From Dissophora ornata (taxonomy: Eukaryota > Mortierellomycota > Mortierellomycetes > Mortierellales > Mortierellaceae): a stretch of DNA of 11,325 nucleotides. Made by a program: the position numbers and the translations under genes. This document shows, one piece after another, positions 1 to 6,466 of this stretch (its first letter is position 1; the number at the start of each line of letters is the position of its first letter). The stretch spans positions 1-11,325 of the forward strand of contig MU616600.1 of assembly GCA_025201705.1 (NCBI GenBank), written 5' to 3'. The notes under the pieces are model-generated. The model did no database searches. It was not told the origin of the DNA and worked only from the letters and a program-made list of their open reading frames with translations.

Positions 1-282
1 CAGTCCATGGCGGTACAGGGACGTAAAGGGGACAGGCAAGTGAGAGAGTGGGCAGAGGGGACAGGAATAGTTTTATTGCAGACTGGTGTGCTATGAAATA
101 AAGCTGTGTACTATTTATACTTGATTGTGGTAGCTTGAGAGATGTAGTCTCCTAGAAAAACAGGATGAGAAGCGCGTCCTCATCTGCTTAGTCAAATCTC
201 ACGAAATTATGTGGGGGGAGATGCGCATTCCCGGTTCTCAGAGCTTTTCTCATCTTGACTATGGTTCGTGACAAGTTTCTAG

Positions 283-303
283 GGTCAGAGGTCAGGGGTC
301 AGT
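283..303. repeat. Three tandem 7-mers GGTCARR-like
   Basis: GGTCAGA, GGTCAGG and GGTCAGT follow each other directly, with the GGTCA core starting at 283, 290 and 297. This is a short, slightly degenerate tandem repeat. No function can be assigned. Confidence 0.6.
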
Positions 304-490
304 AGGCCAGGGGTTTCAGAGTAGAGCTGCTTTATTATGATCGGCTCCTATGTGGTATTATCATGTGGCTTGCCCTACTGCGGACTCTGTGTGAGGAGCA
401 ATGTCAAAACGTGAAGTCGATAACAGCAACCCTAAAACGTACCAGGTATAACCTCGCGTTTAGTTTAGTCAGAAGTCTGGCATTTGTGAA

Positions 491-517
491 GTGACTAGCG
501 CCGTTGGCGCTAGTCAC
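491..517. repeat. Perfect 12-bp inverted repeat with 3-nt loop
   Basis: GTGACTAGCGCC (491-502), loop GTT (503-505), then GGCGCTAGTCAC (506-517). The arms are exact reverse complements and GC-rich, so the single strand would form a stable hairpin. It lies outside any gene I can see. It could be a palindromic tip or remnant of a MITE-like element, a transcription-end hairpin, or a protein-binding palindrome; the window offers no second copy to decide. Confidence 0.85.
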
Positions 518-667
518 CTTGCCAGGCACGCAAACTGCCTAATTTTCCTCCATCAACGACTCTGAAGGAAAGAAAGAAAGAGATGAACACAAGCCGTAGA
601 TATTTTTGAGCGCTTTTGCTTCGCCAACCTTCGTGCGATATTGAAGAAATGATTGATCAGGGGCGAT

Positions 668-691
668 GCATGTGTGCATGTGTGCATGTGT
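668..691. repeat. Microsatellite (GCATGTGT)x3
   Basis: Three exact tandem copies of the 8-mer GCATGTGT at 668-675, 676-683 and 684-691. Simple repeat in non-coding sequence. Confidence 0.8.
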
Positions 692-823
692 GAGATTGGG
701 AGCAAATTAATAGATGGGCGCTTCTCCTTTACATGCATCTCTTACAATTAAAGTCTGTTTACGGACGATCAAAGGCACGGCGAGAAAAGTATTAAAGTTA
801 AAACCAACAATTCCGCCAAGCAG

Positions 824-989
824 AAGTCACTCAAGCCGTTTCTGTCAGGACCAACGGCACCTCGTCGTGTTTTGTCAGCTTGGAGGACATCCAAGACGTG
901 TTTAAGAATTCACAGCAATTCGAGTTGAATGGGCATCCCATCCCATTCCTGCCTGACCCGATAAATCGAGTTCGACTGTACATGTCTCA
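824..989 (+). pseudogene. Exon-like fragment of an unrecognised protein
   Basis: Frame 1 is open from 802 to the TAA at 991 and reads like real protein, with segments VSVRTNGTSSCFVSLEDIQD and ELNGHPIPFLPDPINRVRLY. A stop lies just upstream at 799-801, and there is no ATG before the last few codons, so this is not a complete gene. A consensus donor GTAAGT begins at 990, and AG acceptors exist at 819-820 and 822-823, so the segment fits an internal exon of about 166 nt. No partner exon was found on either side. It loosely recalls an N-terminal domain I associate with large repeat proteins of Mortierella, but that is memory and not proof. It could belong to the same decayed gene as the Sel1 repeats downstream, or be an isolated relic. 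Confidence 0.4.
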
Positions 990-1247
990 GTAAGTGTTCT
1001 AGACAGTTAGTCTACAGCGGCAGTACTGCAACACGGACATAGGCCCCCCCCCGCCCTCTCAGAAAGTTGATTATTTAACTCCAAGTAATACAAACCGGGG
1101 TTTTTTTTCGACTTCGCCATGTCCACAATGGCAACTTCAAAGCGGCAATACTGAATCTATGATCGCACCAATCATACCACCTGGCGTCCTTATCTTAATG
1201 TCAGTATTCGACGCCCGCAACTCCCTCGGCAGTTTCCGTCAAACCAA

Positions 1248-1257
1248 TATAAAAAGG
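1248..1257 (+). promoter_or_regulatory. TATA box upstream of the membrane-protein gene
   Basis: TATAAAAAGG lies about 127 nt before the ATG at 1375. TATA-like boxes lie at similar distances before RPL10 (about 124 nt) and the second monooxygenase (about 97 nt). This supports it as a core promoter even though the gene behind it looks broken. Confidence 0.5.
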
Positions 1258-1283
1258 AAGGTAGCCGCAAACACCCTCACCCT

Positions 1284-1310
1284 CACACACACACACACAC
1301 ACACACACAC
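1284..1310. repeat. (CA)n microsatellite
   Basis: A pure CA dinucleotide run of 27 nt lies between the TATA box and the ATG at 1375, so it would be in the 5' leader. Simple repeat prone to length change. Confidence 0.9.
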
Positions 1311-1374
1311 GCCCTCTCTCTTTGTCGCACCTCACTTCTTTCACCTTCCCAGTGACAAATCCACAGACTTTTCA

Positions 1375-2194
1375 ATGCTTAAAAAGACCCAACAGACCCC
1401 GGTTCCGGGAATTCGAAATATTGTGTACACTTCGTCACTTTCTGTGGCTATTGTCGGAATTATCATCTACCTCTTTTTTTTCTCATGCACCTTTGTGTCC
1501 CAAATTCCACCGCTTTACCTGCGACGCGGCCACAATCCAGCCGACGCAGGAGGTCCGAGTGTGCAATGGAAACAGCTGCACTGTTTCAACCCTATATATA
1601 ACTTCTCGGATCACGCACAGCGGAGAGATGTTGTCAGGGTGCGTTTCAAATACAACCGACCTTCGTATTCTAGACACAGGGACATTTATCGCGAGCGCGG
1701 TGTCGATCAACCAGATATCCTGCGATGGGGGCATCGAAATGTCGCTGATCCAGTGTTCTTGCAGGTATTGAAAAAATATACCATTACCACGGTTGCCCAG
1801 GCCCAGATGGCTGTGGGATTCTTGGCGAATTCGGCCTACTACAAATTCAACGACCCGAGCTCACAGGACGCAAACATTGTGACGATTGGCCTTTTCAACA
1901 AACACCAACACTCTTATCGCTTTAGAAATCAACCCAGCAAACAATCTCTACAAGTTTGACAAGTTACTTAGTTCGTACCTCAATGGCAAGACCCTCAACA
2001 CGAACTTTGTTTGTCACAATTGTCTGTCGGGGTCCTATTACAACGGCGCGTTCTTGATGAAATTTCTCATCGGGCTGTCTTCCCTGATCCCAACTGCAAT
2101 GAGTGTTCTTAACTTTTGCTCCACTATCAATCTCAAGCAGCCCAAGCATGAACCTCTTGCAGATTCCCATTCAATGGGAGCCGATAAACCATAA
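1375..2194 (+). pseudogene. Two-TM, Cys-rich membrane protein, frame-broken
   Basis: Coding-like sequence starts at ATG 1375 (MLKKTQQTPVPGIRN) and runs directly into a hydrophobic segment (VAIVGIIIYLFFF), a likely signal anchor. The reading then has to move to frame 2 near 1513 (FTCDAATIQP, then a Cys-containing ectodomain-like stretch with CNGNSC and CVSNTTD). It moves back to frame 1 near 1768 (YTITTVAQAQMAVGFLANSA) and to frame 2 again near 1890 (TLIALEINPANNLYKFDKLL). A second hydrophobic segment (FLMKFLIGLSSLIPTAMSVL) precedes a short tail ending at TAA 2192-2194. The first change could be a 46-nt intron (1495-1540, GTGTCC to TCCAG). The other two have no convincing GT-AG pair that keeps the frame open, so I favour small indels. 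The family is not recognised. Sequencing error is an alternative, as the promoter and start look intact. Confidence 0.5.
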
Positions 2195-2605
2195 TTGGAT
2201 GGGCATGCATTTGCAAATGCATTCGTTTAGTACAAGCGTGATGATTGCCACTGAAGAAATTAAAAATCTGTCTTGCTCTAATCCTCCTGTCGAGCGAGAG
2301 ACTCTCATTGTATCAATCTGATATCAAGAGTATTGGCTCTTCTCGGAATATTGCACTAGTGTTGAGAAATAGTAGTGGGAAAATGGTGGATGACTTGATC
2401 TGTTGTCGTGAAGTAGATGAGGACCATATGGAAGTTGCGTAAGGAACTCAATGGCTAACCTCGCCTCTAGTGATAGGTCTCTTAAACCAGTAACGCCTAT
2501 ACGTTCGGTAAGGGAGCTTGCGAGACTCGCTCGCTCGGTAGTCTTGTGGAAGTCGACAAGCTTTGGCAAGGCAATACCAGTCCGCTTTAGGGGTATCAGT
2601 GTACA
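2195..2605. other. Unresolved spacer, possibly decayed coding
   Basis: No recognisable gene. Frame 1 from about 2307 to the stop at 2440 reads protein-like (RNIALVLRNSSGKMVDDLIC, then REVDEDHMEVA), and around 2565-2610 the reading QSALGVSVYNGGG faintly resembles the start of a Sel1 repeat. Neither has a clear start, splice frame or family. They may be earlier, more decayed parts of the Sel1 gene that follows. Confidence 0.3.
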
Positions 2606-2788
2606 ATGGGGGAGGCAAAGTGTGTGTTTATGTTCAACAACAGTTTAGATGCATCGCGACGAGTGTGGTCTCAAAACAAGAAGGATCAAAAGGTATCAAG
2701 AACAACATTGGCTGTTGCTCTCATTTTATATTCAGGTCAATCTCTACTTCTGTTTCTAGAACTGCCTAAAACGCATGGTCCACATTCA

Positions 2789-3243
2789 CTTCGCCACACC
2801 GCCGACCAAGGAAATGCTGGAGCTCAAAGACACATCAGAGTCTTGTACGATGACGGTCAAGGCGTTCCACAGAACTACTCGAAAGCCATGGAGTGGTATT
2901 TTAAGGCTGCTGGCCGAGAAAGTTCCTCAGCTCAAGGAACCATTGAGGTCTTGTACCATAACGGCCAAGGCATTCCACAAAACTAATCGAAAGTCATGGA
3001 GTGGTGGAGTGGTATCTTAAGGCTGATGGCCAAGAAAGTCCCTCAGCTCAAGGAAACATTGGGGTCTTGTACCATAACGGCCAAGGCGCTTCACAGGACT
3101 ACTCGACAGCCATAGGGTGGTACCGAAAGCTGTGTTTTGATGTCATAACAAATAAATATGTGCCAGAATGCGGCGATTACCGGTTTGAAGGCGAGAGCAC
3201 ACGGAGAAATGAAGCACGCCGCCCGGTTTGTGACTACCCCTAA
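2789..3243 (+). pseudogene. Sel1-like repeat protein, disrupted
   Basis: Three Sel1-like repeats of 36 residues are visible, with the family pattern A-Q-x(3)-[IV]-x-V-L-Y-x(2)-G-Q-G-x(4)-Y-S-x-A-x-x-W-Y. Sel1 repeats are alpha-helical solenoid units that mediate protein-protein contacts in many signalling and ER proteins. Repeat 1 reads on in frame 2 (VLYDDGQGVPQNYSKAMEWY). Repeat 2 begins normally (VLYHNGQGIPQN) but the Tyr codon is TAA at 2984-2986, where repeat 1 has TAC at 2876-2878. Further on, TGGAGTGG is duplicated in tandem (2997-3004 and 3005-3012), which shifts the rest to frame 1, where repeat 3 continues (VLYHNGQGASQDYSTAIGWY) to a stop at 3241-3243. The upstream start is not clear; a frame-2 ATG at 2606 is open into the repeats, but its product up to about 2788 is unrecognised. 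Nonsense plus frameshift make a functional full-length product unlikely. Confidence 0.8.
2821..3130. repeat. 108-bp tandem repeats encoding Sel1 units
   Basis: The marker AGCTCAA occurs at 2821, 2929 and 3045. The first step is 108 bp (36 codons). The second is 116 bp, which is 108 plus the 8-bp duplication at 3005-3012. The units are similar at DNA level, so they probably arose by recent internal duplication. Confidence 0.85.
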
Positions 3244-3560
3244 GAGTTTTCATACACACAAACTCTCCGTTCTTACTCTTTCAAGTCATTTCAACATGCC
3301 ACTTCGATCAGCCTTATTCTAACCTCGTGTCCCAAAGCACAGGAACCCAATGCCTCATTGACTGTGTGCGAGTTGTCGGAATGAAGGAAATATGAGGGAG
3401 TCGTCAAAATGTTCTGTCCAAAAAAAAAAAAAAAAAAAAAAAGTGAGCTGTACAGCATCTAATGATTTTTCTCAAATCCGCAAACATTCTGAAATACACC
3501 ACCCTTCGCAAAAAAAACCACGATATGATGCAATAGCGCTAAACTGCGTTTCTTAATATT
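3244..3560. other. Intergenic stretch with poly-A run
   Basis: No gene is seen. It lies between the end of the Sel1 remnant and the 3' flank of the first monooxygenase, so the two genes converge here. It holds a pure A run of 23 nt at 3420-3442 and otherwise AT-rich sequence. Confidence 0.6.
3420..3442. repeat. Homopolymer A23
   Basis: Twenty-three consecutive A on the plus strand. No AATAAA signal or flanking target-site duplication was seen by eye, so I treat it as a simple repeat and not as a retroposed tail. Confidence 0.85.
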
Positions 3561-3566
3561 TTTATT
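3561..3566 (-). terminator. AATAAA poly(A) signal of monooxygenase A
   Basis: On the minus strand AATAAA occurs here, about 75 nt after the TAA stop at 3641-3643. The position suits the 3' end signal of the upstream monooxygenase. No other exact AATAAA was seen closer to that stop. Confidence 0.55.
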
Positions 3567-3640
3567 TCATTGAAACCCCCGAAAAAAGGAATGGCTGTCG
3601 CCAGACGCTCAGTACGGGATTTTTTTTCTTCTTCTTTTCT

Positions 3641-5740
3641 TTACCAGCTAGGTGCCTGCTCCGCTTCGTAACGTTTGGAGGGCTTCTGTGGCAAGACCGG
3701 GCATGTGCCATGATTGGGGGTGAGTGGAAGGAACATGCATTGGGGACGATACTCCGCAGACTTGATCGTATCCTTGTGAAGTATCGATTGTGGTAGATAA
3801 CCAAACACAATCTGGCGCAAGACGCGCTCACTCCATGTCTATTAGTTGGAACATGTGTGTGTGTGTGTGTATATTGGGTAGAGAAAGAAAGAAGTGAAGG
3901 CGACGATGAGAGGGGTTAGTTGCGATTTTTGTTTGTTGTGACAGAACTACTACAAAATAAACTTTGAAGCTGTTACAGATGCTTACCTGACCGTAAATAA
4001 CCTTGGCCATGGTCTTACTGATATCAAACTGGCGCTGGACATGGGCGTACCGCTGCTCCTTGAAATCTTGGAAAGCAGCCGTCAGGTTTTCGTTGCTGGG
4101 GTTATACGCAACGTCGTAAAGGCAGTTTGAAAGGATAACGGCATCCTGCATAGCGTTCACAGCACCCTGGCCAGCGCTTGGAAGCATCTGCGATCGATCG
4201 AAAAAAAAAAAAAGAAGATGGAAGAGTCAGCAAACCCGGATCAAGGTGGTACAAAAGTGGCACCTCAACGGCCATGTCGAAGACAGGTGGTTTTCCTGTA
4301 CCTTGTGTGCAGCTGTAAAGTAATTCCGGGACGCAAGGGTTATTTACGACATGCATGCAAACAAACACGCGTTAGAAATCAAGCAAAAATGACCGGAAAA
4401 AAAAAAGATGCGAGTCCTATCTTACCATCACCAATCAAGACAGCACGACCATGGTACCAAGTCTCGAACATCTTTTCTTCCAAGAAAACTCTAGAGATTC
4501 TATCCTGGGGAGTCTTGTCGATGAACTGGCCAAGAGGGCCGTAGGGTGTGGGGAAGTCATAGATCTCCTTGATCATGGCTTCATTACTCTCAGGACCCCA
4601 TTCGGTGTTCCTGAACGCCCTGTCTTCCGCCGTGGTAGTCGTCAGCTGCGTATGAACTCCCCAGCAAATGCGTTTCTCCGGAATAGTGAAAGTGCTCCAC
4701 TAAAGCGAAATAAGTATTAAGGTTGCCAACGTTATATTGACGCATACGAAAATTTCATTTGTACAACGTTTCGATCGCATCAAAACTCTCCAGTAATCTA
4801 ATAATGAGAGTAAAGAAGAACTTACAGTGTAAGGTTTGCCCTTCCCTATGACGAAGGAAAAGTGCGTAAAGCTGTCCTTTAAGTGCTCATAGGTATCCTC
4901 ATCCAACGGCTCCGTGGTTCCGACCATGGTCATGTACCCGATCATGAGTCCCTGGGTGTCTTTGAAGGGCAATTCATCCTTCGCGGCCAAAGTTTTGTAT
5001 ATGCTTTGTCGGACTGCGCTGTAAGCACCATCAGCACCGACAACGATGTCACCGAGATAGGAGGAGTTATCGGAGCAGTTGATGACCACTCCTCCCTCGA
5101 GAGGATGTTTGATCGAGAGAACCTTTTTGCCGAAATGGATCTTGTCGGGAGGAAGCTGTGACAAAATGAGATCGTACAGTTTTGGACGGGAAAAGACGAC
5201 AAAATCGTAACCGACACTACATTTAACAAGAAAAGGAGTGGGGTTGTGAGCGAGGATTAAGCTTGCAAAAAGAAAATGTGGTGCTGCATTTCAGTTTGAC
5301 CAAGAAATGCTGTGCAATATTTTCATACGTTTCTTTGAGACCCTCGTTGCCTCGGTAGGCCATTTGCTTCATATTCTCGCTGAAGACGTGCATACCAGGA
5401 CTGGTGAAGCTGATCTTCATCAATTCATCGTACAGTCCCAGCTGCTCAAAGACAGGGAGAATGTTCACGTTCAACGACATGACAGCACCTTTTTATTTTT
5501 GGGAAAACTAAGAGGCGTTAGTGTTTTGAAAATTTCTAACCTTCTTCTCAGGTCTTTGATATCCCTCGTATACTCTTGTGTGCCTGTATTACCGAGCTGT
5601 TTCACAGAGGCTGCACGCTCATAGATCTCGTAGGGGATCTTTGCCCTGTCGAGGAGGATGGCGAGGAAGACGCCGGCGAGACCAGCACCGACAATCATCA
5701 CTCGGGGCGGAATGCTGGTTGTATAATCGCTCTCAGCCAT
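3641..5740 (-). CDS. Class A FAD-dependent monooxygenase, paralog A
   Basis: Predicted 460-aa flavoprotein hydroxylase of the p-hydroxybenzoate/salicylate hydroxylase fold. The family uses FAD, NAD(P)H and O2 to hydroxylate small, often aromatic substrates; the substrate here is unknown. Exons on the minus strand: 5740-5593, 5488-5329, 5216-4826, 4699-4426, 4312-4302, 4187-3987, 3838-3641. All six introns are GT-AG (104, 112, 126, 113, 114 and 148 nt) and the phases join cleanly. Visible motifs: Rossmann GAGLAG at residues 18-23 with Glu41 ending the second strand; Arg113 in FSRPKLYDL, the usual FAD-contacting Arg; the DG motif GADGAYSAVR at 163-172; the GD motif GDAAHKMLPSAGQG at 323-336, split by two introns. 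The start MAESDY places the Rossmann strand at the usual distance from the N terminus. The gene has a close tandem paralog 726 bp upstream in the same orientation. The tail after KPSKRYE is short (AEQAPSW). The leader is pyrimidine-rich, with a TTCA-type repeat. Confidence 0.9.
3854..3870. repeat. (TG)n microsatellite in intron 6 of paralog A
   Basis: Pure TG run of 17 nt inside the 148-nt last intron of paralog A, the longest intron in either monooxygenase gene. Confidence 0.85.
4302..4312 (-). other. 11-nt microexon of paralog A (A-A-H-K)
   Basis: On the minus strand the exon CTGCACACAAG is bounded by acceptor ...TTACAG and donor GTACAG. Joined to the final G of exon 4 it reads Ala-Ala-His-Lys, giving LIGD-AAHK-MLPSAGQG, the FAD-binding GD motif of this family. 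Without it, exon 4 would run directly to exon 6 out of frame, with a stop at 4102-4104. Splicing between exons 4 and 6 cannot otherwise restore the motif. The same 11-nt exon at the same position in the paralog strongly supports it. Confidence 0.9.
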
Positions 5741-5853
5741 CTTAGAATATGTGTTTGGGTATTAGAGGGGAGAGAAGAGTAAAAGAAAGTGAGTCAGAGG
5801 GAGAGAAGGAAGGAGAGTGGGTGTTGTCTGGAATGAGGAAAAGGAAAGCCGCA

Positions 5854-5901
5854 AATGAATGAATGAATGAATGAATGAATGAATGGATGAATGAATGAAT
5901 G
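5854..5901. repeat. (AATG)n microsatellite in leader of paralog A
   Basis: About twelve AATG units with one interrupted unit near 5886. On the coding strand of paralog A this is CATT repeated, ending 114 nt before the start codon. A three-unit copy of the same repeat lies in the leader of paralog B. Confidence 0.9.
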
Positions 5902-6361
5902 GTGCATGGGTTGTTGATGAGGCGATCAGGTTGATCCAAGCCCGCCCATCCCACGGGTATTATGAATAACAGCGCAAAGCCGCATTGCGGCAAAGAACGG
6001 ATCGCTTGAGTAGTTGAGTGCGGGCATGATGTTGTACGACATTGCATGCAGTGCAGCGCCGGGTTTTTTTTTCAATCCGCGCAAAGTGTACATGTACCCC
6101 GTTGCTTGTGCCACCATCTTGATGGACAGCGAAAAGAGGTGTACATGGACTGTACCGGCCTAAATTCATGCTGCGTGGAAGAATGCAAGGGGAGTCTAAA
6201 GAATGATAGAGAGAACCGATTGTTTTTGTTTTGGTGTGTGCGCTTGTGTGTTGTGCCGTTGTGTTGCCATTGCAGTAGTGCATTGCGTGCATGCATGCAG
6301 ATGTTGCGCAGATGCACCAATGGAGATCTCGAGGACATGCAAATATCCACCTGATTTACAA

Positions 6362-6387
6362 ACAGTGTACATGTACAGTGTACATGT
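6362..6387. repeat. Tandem ACAGTGTACATGT x2
   Basis: Exact 13-bp unit at 6362-6374 and 6375-6387, followed by a further ACAG. Each unit contains the palindrome TGTACA within GTACATGTAC. A third GTGTACATGTAC stands alone at 6086-6097. The tandem pair lies 80-105 nt after the stop of paralog B and may be in its 3' UTR. Confidence 0.85.
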
Positions 6388-6466
6388 ACAGTTTCATTCT
6401 GTATTGCGATTATATTATTTCCTGCTACCATTCTATCTAACAACGGCACCCTCGCGCTGCTGCTTC

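Larger units (their letters stand above)
1..660. other. Non-coding stretch with no recognised gene
   Basis: I see no long open frame and no recognisable protein on either strand here. The stretch contains a 7-bp tandem repeat and a perfect hairpin, both listed separately. No tRNA-like A/B box pair was found by eye. It may be intergenic or decayed sequence. Confidence 0.5.
5741..6466. other. Intergenic region between the two monooxygenases
   Basis: No gene is supported; the open frames here are short and unlike known proteins. The part next to 5740 is the leader and promoter of paralog A: on the minus strand a long pyrimidine-rich stretch (about 5742-5850), preceded by an AATG-type repeat. 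The part next to 6466 is the 3' flank of paralog B and holds a tandem 13-mer. I see no exact AATAAA after the paralog B stop; an AATAATATAAT stretch (minus strand) about 50 nt downstream is a possible variant signal. No clear TATA box was found for paralog A. Confidence 0.6.

Noticed and set aside
283..301. GGTCA triplet as nuclear-receptor response element
   Set aside because: The half-site matches only superficially; fungi lack that receptor family, so a simple repeat is the better reading.
668..691. CRISPR-like or satellite array in the left region
   Set aside because: The tandem units are 7-8 bp without spacers; they are plain microsatellites.
3420..3442. A23 run as the tail of a retroposed gene copy
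   Set aside because: No poly(A) signal just upstream and no target-site duplication visible; long A or T runs occur at several other non-coding sites in the window.
3562..3831. 89-aa minus-strand open frame at the end of monooxygenase A
   Set aside because: It is a wrong-frame reading of exon 7; the correct frame gives the conserved FGYLP and KPSKRY tail seen in paralog B.
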